DNA from: CAZBUB01 sp046546355
GTDB lineage: Bacteria > Desulfobacterota > Desulfovibrionia > Desulfovibrionales > Desulfothermaceae
Direction: 5' to 3'
DNA length: 10,339 nucleotides
Assembly: GCA_046546355.1 (NCBI GenBank)
Contig: JBKGXZ010000057.1
Span: forward strand, 1-10,339
The notes below the pieces were generated by a model that was not told the origin of the DNA, did not search any database, and was given only the letters and a program-made list of their open reading frames with translations. The position numbers were made by a program, and so were the translations under genes. Below, piece after piece: positions 1 to 5,571 of this stretch. Position 1 is the first letter of the stretch. Each line of letters opens with the position of its first letter.

Positions 1-313
1 CGTGCATCTCTCCCAGGGTCCCGCCCATGACCGTGAAGTCCTGGGCAAAGACATAGACCAGCCTGCCCTGGATGGTGCCGTACCCTGTCACCACTCCGTC
101 CCCAGGGGTGTGCTGCTTGTCCATGCCCAGCTCAGTACGCCTGTGGTGCACGAACTTATCCAGCTCTTTAAAGGAGCCCTGATCCAGCAAGAGATCCAGC
201 CTCTCCCTGGCAGTGAACTTGCCCTTGTCGTGCTGCTTCTGGATCTGCTTCTGGCCACCTCCCTGCATGGTCCGGGCCAGACGCTCTTCCAGCTCCTTGA
301 ATTTGTCCTGCAT
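1..313 (-). CDS. Acyl-CoA carboxylase carboxyltransferase (beta) subunit, N-terminal part
   Basis: This is the first 104 residues of a biotin-dependent carboxyltransferase of the propionyl-CoA carboxylase beta / methylmalonyl-CoA decarboxylase alpha family; the rest lies beyond the left edge. These enzymes move CO2 between carboxybiotin and an acyl-CoA. An N-terminal charged helix (residues 1-30) is followed by the family signature TARERLDLLLDQGSF (34-48), then FVHHR (54-58), GDGVVTGYGTI (71-81) and VYVFAQDFTVMGGTLGEMH (86-104), the crotonase-fold core that binds the acyl-CoA. The ATG at 313 is well fixed: an in-frame TGA lies nine bases upstream with no start codon between. No strong Shine-Dalgarno is visible. 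The fragment cannot tell propionyl-CoA carboxylase from acetyl-CoA or methylcrotonyl-CoA carboxylase, or from a sodium-pumping methylmalonyl-CoA decarboxylase, so no symbol is given. It is divergent from the phosphoesterase gene. Confidence 0.9.
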   Translation of the reverse strand, partial: MQDKFKELEERLARTMQGGGQKQIQKQHDKGKFTARERLDLLLDQGSFKELDKFVHHRRTELGMDKQHTPGDGVVTGYGTIQGRLVYVFAQDFTVMGGTLGEMH

Positions 314-408
314 ATCAGCCCATCACTTGTTTTAAGGTTCCTTATGTCCAGATAGACTGCTCCGGCTCTTCCTGGCGCAGACCAAGGCTGCATCAGAGAT
401 AGGGACAT

Positions 409-437
409 TATTTATACTAAAAAACTATTCTTTTCAA
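409..437 (-). promoter_or_regulatory. Possible sigma-70 promoter for the carboxyltransferase gene
   Basis: On the minus strand TTGAAA (437-432) is followed after 15 bases by TATAAA (416-411), in an AT-rich patch inside otherwise GC-rich DNA. The spacing is short for a housekeeping promoter, so this is tentative. It would leave a leader of roughly 90-100 bases before the ATG at 313. Confidence 0.3.
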
Positions 438-610
438 CCCGTGCTTATTGCTTCGGGCCTGGTCTGACCGGGACTTCCCAAGCAACAATGCTGACTAAGT
501 CTAAGGCTGCTGGGCTTTACAACACTGTAGTCTGGATTAGAATATCTGCTAGGCTCAATTGACTGATACGCAGCCAGTGCTTCAGGACCCAGACCTATAA
601 AGCTCTGATT

Positions 611-620
611 TAAGGAGGTG
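611..620 (+). promoter_or_regulatory. Ribosome-binding site that fixes the phosphoesterase start
   Basis: The strong Shine-Dalgarno TAAGGAGGTG lies 9-10 bases before the ATG at 630. An in-frame GTG at 618 sits inside this site and so cannot be the real start. Confidence 0.8.
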
Positions 621-629
621 CCAGGAGAT

Positions 630-1310
630 ATGAGCCCGGAAGGCAAGTTCTGGCTAATCGTAGCGGACATCCACGAACAGGCAGCCAATATCCACCATAT
701 TCCTGAAGCCCCCAGGGCAGAGGCCATCATCGTCAGCGGGGATTTAACCAACGCCGGCAATTGGCCCAGGGCCAGACAGGTACTGCAAGAGGTCCAGAAA
801 GCAAACCCCTCAGTCTACGCCCAGATCGGAAACATGGATCATCCTGATGTCGAGGAGGGCCTGCAGAAATTGGGCTTGAATATCCACTGCCAAGGCTTTA
901 TGCTGGATCAGGATCTGGGGGTATTTGGCCTGGGATATTCCAACTATACCCCATTCGGCACCCCCAGCGAAGTGTCAGAGGAAAGGCTTGCTGGCTGGCT
1001 GCGGCAAGGTTTCACCCAGGTGAGCAAGGCCAGGCACAAGGTGCTCATCTCCCATGCCCCGCCCCTGCACACTGCCGCAGACAGGCTGGATAACGGCCAG
1101 CATGTGGGCAGCAGGGCGGTGCGGGATTTCCTGCTGCAAAATGAGCTGGATATATGCATCACCGGCCACATCCACGAGGCTGTGGCCAGGGACAGGCTCC
1201 AGGATACCCTGGTGCTCAACCCTGGACCCCTGTCCCAGGGAGGCTACGTCCTCCTGGGCTGGAACAGCCAAGGCCTGCAGGCTGAAATCAGAAACATCCA
1301 GAGGCAGTAA
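630..1310 (+). CDS. Calcineurin-like metallophosphoesterase
   Basis: This 226-aa protein of the calcineurin-like superfamily is a dinuclear-metal phosphoesterase, probably cytoplasmic because no signal peptide or membrane span is seen. The metal-binding blocks occur in order: VADIH (residues 11-15, with D13 and H15), SGDLTN (36-41, D38), GNMD (67-70, N68), SHAPP (141-145, H142) and TGHIHE (178-183, H180 and H182). The third block reads GNMD instead of the commoner GNHD/E, which replaces the usual second-shell histidine with methionine. Length and motif order resemble the short single-domain bacterial and archaeal phosphoesterases (YfcE-like and relatives). The substrate cannot be read from sequence. 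The start at 630 rests on the Shine-Dalgarno at 611-619. It leads a plus-strand group with two small genes, but a 92-base gap follows, so co-transcription is likely rather than shown. Confidence 0.88.
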   Translation: MSPEGKFWLIVADIHEQAANIHHIPEAPRAEAIIVSGDLTNAGNWPRARQVLQEVQKANPSVYAQIGNMDHPDVEEGLQKLGLNIHCQGFMLDQDLGVFGLGYSNYTPFGTPSEVSEERLAGWLRQGFTQVSKARHKVLISHAPPLHTAADRLDNGQHVGSRAVRDFLLQNELDICITGHIHEAVARDRLQDTLVLNPGPLSQGGYVLLGWNSQGLQAEIRNIQRQ

Positions 1311-1402
1311 GGACTGCTGGGGCCAAGGTTTGTCGCTGTCGAGCATCAGCTCCAGCCAGCTCCCTGGACTTGAGCCCATCAACCATTTCAAAAGGCGAAA
1401 AC

Positions 1403-1675
1403 ATGTCCGGCAGAATCTTCATGCGCGCTTTGCAGGCCACAGCCCAGGCCTGTGCCCAGAAATGGGGCAGGCAGGCCGGAGACAAAAGCATCAGCTACTT
1501 GACCAGATGGGCCCAGCAGCGGGGTCTCTCCAATCGCAGCTATGACCTGGATTCCCTTAAGTCCGAGCTTACCCGCATGTACCAGGAGGGCAAATTCAAC
1601 AAGTCCGAATGGCAGCAGATCAAGACCAGGCTGGCCCAGGCTGTAAAATCCAGAAGGGGCTCCGGCGGCTCCTGA
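1403..1675 (+). CDS. Small basic protein of unknown function (90 aa)
   Basis: I do not recognise this family. The 90-residue product is rich in Lys, Arg and Gln and is predicted largely helical: an N-terminal segment with RIFMRALQATAQACAQKWG (4-22), a centre carrying SYLTRWAQQRGL, and a helix-like KSELTRMYQEGKFNKSEW stretch near 54-71. It ends in a flexible SRRGSGGS tail. There is no membrane span, signal peptide or Cys cluster. The ATG at 1403 is preceded by AAAGGCG at a suitable distance; a TTG at 1370 is also in frame but has no ribosome-binding site. The basic charge would suit nucleic-acid or phospholipid binding, but that is speculation. It lies 92 bases after the phosphoesterase and 74 bases before the rubredoxin-like gene, all on the plus strand. 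Confidence 0.65.
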   Translation: MSGRIFMRALQATAQACAQKWGRQAGDKSISYLTRWAQQRGLSNRSYDLDSLKSELTRMYQEGKFNKSEWQQIKTRLAQAVKSRRGSGGS

Positions 1676-1683
1676 TGCAGCCA

Positions 1684-1714
1684 TTGATGGCGTCCGGCAG
1701 GTACTCTGTATAGA
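1684..1714 (+). promoter_or_regulatory. Weak candidate promoter before the rubredoxin-like gene
   Basis: TTGATG (1684-1689) and TATAGA (1709-1714) are 19 bases apart and would place a transcript start about 30 bases before the ATG at 1750. Both boxes match only about four of six consensus positions and the spacing is long, so this may be chance. Confidence 0.2.
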
Positions 1715-1749
1715 TTCCATTCAATCCTTAACCCAAGAAGGAGCACAGC

Positions 1750-1992
1750 ATGCAAAACGCAGACAACTGGCAATGCGCCCATTGCGGCCACACAGCCGAA
1801 GGCAAGTTCCCTGGAGACATCTGTCCCCAATGCGGTCTCACCTATTGGAAATGCTCTGAATGCGGCTTCCTGCTCACTGCTGCCGCTCCCCCCGACACCT
1901 GCCCCCAGTGCGGCAGGAAATGCGACTTCCTGAATGTAACCTGCTACACCCCGGACTGCGGCGGCCCGGGCAACATTGATCCCAGGCTCTAG
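1750..1992 (+). CDS. Tandem rubredoxin-like / zinc-ribbon small protein
   Basis: This 80-aa protein has 11 cysteines. Two consecutive metal-site units have identical geometry: C9-x2-C12-x12-C25-x2-C28 and C35-x2-C38-x12-C51-x2-C54, each with the CxxCGx...CPxCG pattern of rubredoxin-like or zinc-ribbon knuckles. A distinctive tail follows, FLNVTCYTPDCGG (60-72) and GPGNIDPRL (72-80), with three further cysteines (58, 65, 70). From memory this tail resembles small rubredoxin-like proteins of anaerobes and the C-terminal domains of rubrerythrin relatives. The metal may be iron (electron transfer, oxidative-stress defence) or structural zinc; sequence alone does not decide. The start is supported by AAGGAG (1738-1743), 6 bases before the ATG. 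No rubrerythrin or flavoprotein partner is visible nearby. A strong terminator follows at 2025. Confidence 0.8.
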   Translation: MQNADNWQCAHCGHTAEGKFPGDICPQCGLTYWKCSECGFLLTAAAPPDTCPQCGRKCDFLNVTCYTPDCGGPGNIDPRL

Positions 1993-2024
1993 GACTGAAG
2001 ACAGAAGTCAGCACAGAAAAACAG

Positions 2025-2062
2025 ACAGCAATCCTGCACAGTGCAGGATTGCTGTTTAATTT
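2025..2062 (+). terminator. Rho-independent terminator after the rubredoxin-like gene
   Basis: A perfect 15-bp inverted repeat, ACAGCAATCCTGCAC (2025-2039) against GTGCAGGATTGCTGT (2041-2055), is separated by one base, so the practical loop is about five bases after fraying. TTTAATTT follows directly. It ends the 630-1992 group and separates it from hisHF, which begins only 47 bases later and so probably has its own promoter or relies on readthrough. Confidence 0.88.
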
Positions 2063-2109
2063 CTGACTCCATGCACGAGAAAATATTTTGATTTGTATTG
2101 GAAAAACAA

Positions 2110-3681
2110 ATGGTTACTCTCCTGGACTACGGCGCAGGGAATGTGCGCAGTGTACACAATGCGATAACCAACCTGGGTTACAAAATCCATATAGCCCAGG
2201 GACCGGAAGATATCCTCCAGGCCCAGACTCTCGTCTTCCCTGGAGTGGGCTCTTTCGGCAGCATGATGGCCACCCTGCAGGACAAGGGCTATACCCAGCC
2301 CCTGCTGGAATACTTAAGCTCTGGAAGGCCTTTTCTGGGCATCTGCCTCGGCCTGCAGGCCCTCTTCCAGGGCAGCGAGGAAGCCCCCGGGATACCAGGG
2401 TTGGGCTTTCTACAGGGCCATGTGCAGCGCTTCAGGACCGAACTATCAGTGCCCCACATCGGCTGGAATGGAGTACGGGTGCAAAAGCCCTCCAGGCTTT
2501 TCCAAGGCTTCGCCGGCCAGGAAAAGGTCTATTTCGTGCACTCCTTTCATGTGGTGCCCGAGGATCCAGGGGTGATCCTTAGCTACACCGACTACGGCTC
2601 CCAGTTTGTAAGCAGCATCCAGATAGACAATATCCTGGCCACCCAGTTCCACCCGGAGAAAAGCGGAGACACTGGGCTGGCCCTGTTCAGGAACTTTCTG
2701 GACCCTGAATCCCGGCCCAGCAGGCCTGGCAGGTCCCCCTCCTCCACCAGGCTGGCCAAAAGGATCGTCGCTTGTCTGGATGTACGCAGCAACGAGCAGG
2801 GAGATCTGGTAGTCACCAAAGGGGATCAATACGATGTGCGGGAACAAGGAAAGGTGCGCAACCTGGGCAAGCCTGTAGAGCTGGCAGAGCGCTATTACCA
2901 GGAAGGTGCGGACGAAATAGTCTTCTTGAACATCACCGGATTCAGAGACTTTCCGCTGCTGGATCTGCCCATGCTGGAGGTATTGAAACAGACATCGCAG
3001 GGCGTCTTTGTGCCCCTGACCATAGGCGGCGGTATCCGGGACTACACAGATTCCCAGGGCAGGAGCTACAGCGCCCTGGAAGTGGCTGCCCAGTACTTTC
3101 GCTCCGGCGCGGACAAGATATCCCTGGGCAGCGAGGCCGTAGACATTGCCCAGAACTATCTTGAGACAGGGCAAAAGACGAAAGACAGCGCGATAGAGAC
3201 CATATCAGCCGTATACGGCAGCCAGGCGGTGGTCATCTCCATTGATCCCAGGCGCAGGTATGTGTTCTCTGCCCAGGACAGCCCGCACCTGGCCCTGCCC
3301 ACCCAGCATCCGGGCCCTGAAGGCCAGGGCTACTGCTGGTTCCAGTGCACTGTCAAAGGCGGAAGGGAGGGCCGGGAACTGGATGCTGTTACCCTGGCCA
3401 GGACCTGCGAGGAACTTGGGGCGGGGGAAATCCTGCTAAACAGCATCGACCAGGACGGTACCAACTCTGGTTTCGACCTGGAGCTGATCCAGGCCGTAAG
3501 CCAGGCAGTGCAGATCCCGGTAATTGCCTCCAGCGGAGCAGGCAGCGTAGAGCATTTCCTGCAGGTCTTCGGCAGCACCCAGGCCCAGGCTGCCCTGGCT
3601 GCAGGTATCTTCCACCGCAGGGAAGTGCCTATCAAGACCGTCAAGGAATACCTGGGGGCCAGGGTGGAGATCCGGCCCTGA
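2110..3681 (+). CDS. hisHF: Imidazole glycerol-phosphate synthase, fused HisH-HisF
   Basis: This 523-aa bifunctional enzyme performs the fifth step of histidine biosynthesis. Glutamine is hydrolysed by the glutaminase half, and the ammonia is used to turn PRFAR into imidazole glycerol phosphate plus AICAR. The HisH part (about 1-198) has PGVGSFG, GICLGLQ with nucleophile C79, and ATQFHPEKS with H181 and E183, completing the triad. A Pro/Ser/Arg-rich linker (about 199-214) leads to the HisF barrel (about 216-523) with catalytic D224 (ACLDV) and D379 (SIDP), plus phosphate-binding TIGGGI (304-309) and ASSGAG (473-478). The cyclase half has the expanded loops of yeast HIS7, including the QGDLVVTKGDQYDVRE block and a long insert at about 381-412, whereas most bacteria encode two separate proteins. 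ATG 2110 is preferred over TTG 2098, and a TGA at 2089 blocks anything earlier. The ribosome-binding site is weak. No other his gene is in view. Confidence 0.96.
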   Translation: MVTLLDYGAGNVRSVHNAITNLGYKIHIAQGPEDILQAQTLVFPGVGSFGSMMATLQDKGYTQPLLEYLSSGRPFLGICLGLQALFQGSEEAPGIPGLGFLQGHVQRFRTELSVPHIGWNGVRVQKPSRLFQGFAGQEKVYFVHSFHVVPEDPGVILSYTDYGSQFVSSIQIDNILATQFHPEKSGDTGLALFRNFLDPESRPSRPGRSPSSTRLAKRIVACLDVRSNEQGDLVVTKGDQYDVREQGKVRNLGKPVELAERYYQEGADEIVFLNITGFRDFPLLDLPMLEVLKQTSQGVFVPLTIGGGIRDYTDSQGRSYSALEVAAQYFRSGADKISLGSEAVDIAQNYLETGQKTKDSAIETISAVYGSQAVVISIDPRRRYVFSAQDSPHLALPTQHPGPEGQGYCWFQCTVKGGREGRELDAVTLARTCEELGAGEILLNSIDQDGTNSGFDLELIQAVSQAVQIPVIASSGAGSVEHFLQVFGSTQAQAALAAGIFHRREVPIKTVKEYLGARVEIRP

Positions 3682-3845
3682 CAGGTCTGCGTGCTGGCAG
3701 TTTTCAAGGCCTGGCCTGCTTTGGGAAACACGGGGGCCTCTAGCTGCGGCTGCCAGTTTGATCTGGGATAAAAGGTGTGTTGTGGTGCTCTCAGAATTCC
3801 CGGACGGCCAAGCCAGCGACCGGGGTTAAGTCTTGTTTAATACGA

Positions 3846-3877
3846 GGCCCAGGCAGCAGCTAATATCAGCCTGGGCC
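3846..3877. terminator. Stem-loop between convergent hisHF and putP
   Basis: A perfect 9-bp GC-rich stem, GGCCCAGGC (3846-3854) against GCCTGGGCC (3869-3877), has a 14-base loop. It sits in the 222-base gap where hisHF and the putP operon run toward each other, so it could terminate either or both transcripts. The downstream sequence is only AAACTTTA on the plus strand and TCGTATT on the minus strand, so there is no strong U tract and intrinsic activity is uncertain. Confidence 0.45.
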
Positions 3878-3903
3878 AAACTTTAAGCTTATGAGACGCG
3901 GTA

Positions 3904-5349
3904 CTAGACAGACTCAAACAACTTCTTCACCTCCTGAGCAGGCTCCCTGTCCAGCAAGCTTACTCCTATGGCTGCTGCCGCACAAAGAATGAATCCAGGC
4001 AAAATCTCATACAGATCAAAAAGCCCGCCAGTCAAGTTCTTCCAGACAATCACCGTCACGGCGCCTACGATCATGCCTGCCAGGACCCCGTTTCTGGTCA
4101 GCCTCTTCCAGAACAAGGAGAGAATGACTATCGGACCGAAGGCAGCTCCGAAGCCTCCCCAGGCGTAAGCCACCAGATCCAGCACCTTGCTGTCCGGGTT
4201 GGAGGCCATAGATGCCGCAATCAAAGCCAGGATCACCACCGAGACCCTCCCGATCCAGACCAGCTCCTGGGGCCGGGCTTCCTTGCGCAGGATCTGCCTA
4301 TAGAAATCCTCGGCTATGGCGCTGGAGCAGACCAGCAGCTGGGAGTCCACTGTGCTCATGATGGCAGACAGGATAGCAGCCAGCAGAACTCCTGCCACCC
4401 ATGGATTAAACAGGGCCTGGGTCAAGGCAATAAAAACTGTTTCCGAATTCTCCAGGGGCGCATCTGCAAAATAGGCAATGCCCGCAAACCCCGTAAATAT
4501 AGCTCCAAACAGGGCCAGCACCATCCAGGTCATGCCCACCAGTCTGGCCACCGGCACGTCCCTGGTGCTGCGAATGGCCATGAACCTGGCCAGGATATGG
4601 GGTTGTCCAAAGTAGCCCAGCCCCCAGGCCAGAAGGGAGACAATGCCCAGAAAGGTCATCCCGGAAAAGGCATTGAGATGGGATTCGTCCACTGCAGCTG
4701 TCTCAGAAACCATCGAGCTCCAGCTGCCGCTGACGCTGATCACCACCATGGGTACCAGCAATAGCGCCAGGAACATCAGGGTGCCCTGGATGAAATCAGT
4801 CAGGCTGACTGCCAGAAAGCCACCCAGGAAAGTGTAGGCCACGATCACCAAAGTGCCTACCCAAAGCGCTAGCTGATAATTCAGGCCAAAAGTGTCCTCA
4901 AACAGGATGGCCCCGCCCACCAGGCCAGAGCTGACATAGATGGTGAAGAAGACCAGGATCACTATCGCGGAGATTACCCGCAGGACCTTGGTCTGGTCCT
5001 GGAAACGGTTCTCAAGATAGTCCGGCAGGGTTATGGAGTCATTAGCCATTTCCGTGAACCTGCGCAGACGCTTGGCAACAAACTGCCAGTTCAGATATGC
5101 TCCCACTGAAAGCCCTATGGCGATCCAGATGTTGCTCATACCGCCGGCGTACAGGGCCCCGGGCAGCCCCAGCAAAAGCCAGCCGCTCATGTCTGAAGCG
5201 CCTGCGCTAAGCGCGGCCACAGACGGCCGCAGCTTCCTGCCACCCAATATATAGTCCGAGAGATTTCTGGTTCGAAAGTAAAAAAACAGACCGATGCTCA
5301 TCATCACAATCAGGTAAATAATAAAGGAGGTCAACGTCGGGACATTCAT
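3904..5349 (-). CDS. putP: Sodium/proline symporter PutP
   Basis: This 481-aa inner-membrane protein of the solute:sodium symporter family (LeuT fold, about 13 membrane spans) takes up L-proline with Na+. The TM2 signature ALSAGASDMSGWLLLGLPG (residues 46-64) contains the sodium-site aspartate (D53, equal to D55 of E. coli PutP), and ILSAIMSTVDSQ in TM9 (326-337) carries the conserved Ser-Thr pair (S332, T333; S340/T341 in E. coli). The length is close to the E. coli protein (about 500). ATG 5349 is preceded by AAAGGAGG (5358-5365) at 8 bases. The start overlaps the stop of an upstream 36-aa membrane-protein gene (TAATG), so the two are probably co-translated. putA lies upstream on the same strand, which strongly supports proline as substrate over other family solutes such as pantothenate. 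Confidence 0.93.
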   Translation of the reverse strand: MNVPTLTSFIIYLIVMMSIGLFFYFRTRNLSDYILGGRKLRPSVAALSAGASDMSGWLLLGLPGALYAGGMSNIWIAIGLSVGAYLNWQFVAKRLRRFTEMANDSITLPDYLENRFQDQTKVLRVISAIVILVFFTIYVSSGLVGGAILFEDTFGLNYQLALWVGTLVIVAYTFLGGFLAVSLTDFIQGTLMFLALLLVPMVVISVSGSWSSMVSETAAVDESHLNAFSGMTFLGIVSLLAWGLGYFGQPHILARFMAIRSTRDVPVARLVGMTWMVLALFGAIFTGFAGIAYFADAPLENSETVFIALTQALFNPWVAGVLLAAILSAIMSTVDSQLLVCSSAIAEDFYRQILRKEARPQELVWIGRVSVVILALIAASMASNPDSKVLDLVAYAWGGFGAAFGPIVILSLFWKRLTRNGVLAGMIVGAVTVIVWKNLTGGLFDLYEILPGFILCAAAAIGVSLLDREPAQEVKKLFESV

Positions 5350-5459
5350 TACCTATCCCTCCTTTCTACAAGCAAAGTGATCACGGAGAGCAAAACCACC
5401 AGTGGCATGGGTACCAGCAGCCAGAACCAAGTTCCTGCGGTCAATGAAGCTTCCTCCAT
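5349..5459 (-). CDS. 36-aa single-span membrane microprotein coupled to PutP
   Basis: A short gene in the putA-putP gap encodes 36 residues: a short acidic N-terminus (MEEASLTAG), one hydrophobic stretch rich in Trp, Leu and Val (about 11-31, including TWFWLLVPMPLVVLLS), and a charged tail, ERRDR. The positive-inside rule predicts the C-terminus in the cytoplasm. The ATG at 5459 has AAAGGGGG (5467-5474) 7 bases upstream. The TAA shares its last base with the ATG of putP (TAATG), and the strong putP Shine-Dalgarno is formed by the codons of the ERR tail. This arrangement means translational coupling and suggests a one-to-one accessory subunit, comparable in layout to small subunits of other transporters (KdpF with Kdp) and to the small accessory proteins annotated beside some solute:sodium symporters. 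The family assignment is inferred from size, hydropathy and position, not from sequence identity. Confidence 0.75.
   Translation of the reverse strand: MEEASLTAGTWFWLLVPMPLVVLLSVITLLVERRDR
5358..5365 (-). promoter_or_regulatory. putP ribosome-binding site inside the microprotein gene
   Basis: AAAGGAGG on the minus strand lies 8 bases before the putP ATG. It is built from codons 32-34 (GAA AGG AGG) of the upstream microprotein gene, so ribosomes finishing the small gene pass directly over it. Confidence 0.85.
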
Positions 5460-5511
5460 ATGCGAACCCCCTTTCTTTGGTTAAGTTTTTTGTCTGTCCC
5501 AAGCTGCAAAT

Positions 5512-5544
5512 GCCAGGGCCCGCCAAGGCAGCACAGGCCCTGGC
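5512..5544 (-). other. Stem-loop between putA and the putP microprotein gene
   Basis: GCCAGGGCC (5512-5520) and GGCCCTGGC (5536-5544) form a perfect 9-bp stem with a 15-base loop, 28 bases past the putA stop codon in the direction of transcription. Only a weak ATTT follows on the minus strand, so it is more likely an mRNA-stabilising or partially attenuating hairpin than a full terminator. It could set the ratio of PutA to PutP. Confidence 0.4.
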
Positions 5545-5571
5545 CCTGGACCAGTGCGCTTGGAGTCTGCC

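Larger units (their letters stand above)
314..629. other. Divergent intergenic region
   Basis: These 316 bases separate the carboxyltransferase (minus) from the metallophosphoesterase (plus). I see the tentative minus-strand promoter at 409-437 and the phosphoesterase ribosome-binding site at 611-619. Small frames that cross it show no recognisable protein. No hairpin, RNA gene or repeat is evident. A TTGACT (559-564) and a TATAAA (596-601) are both present, but they lie 31 bases apart, too far to be a standard promoter pair. Confidence 0.6.

Noticed and set aside
559..601. TTGACT and TATAAA before the phosphoesterase gene
   Set aside because: The boxes are 31 bases apart, well outside the 16-19 range of a sigma-70 promoter.
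1054..1545. 163-codon plus-strand frame overlapping the phosphoesterase and the 90-aa gene
   Set aside because: It is out of frame with the metal-motif-bearing phosphoesterase and crosses the gene boundary with no ribosome-binding site of its own.
2446..3174. 242-codon open frame on the minus strand within hisHF
   Set aside because: It lies wholly antisense to a clear enzyme gene, shows no recognisable motif, and long antisense frames are common in GC-rich coding DNA.
3694..3756. Inverted repeat CTGGCAG / CTGCCAG with an inner AGGCC / GGCCT in the hisHF-putP gap
   Set aside because: The outer arms are only 7 bp with a 49-base spacer and no U tract after them, so chance is a fair explanation. 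The stem-loop at 3846-3877 is the better terminator candidate.
5267..5278. GGTTCGAAA-like sequence resembling a tRNA T-loop
   Set aside because: It lies inside putP coding sequence, and no cloverleaf arms can be built around it.
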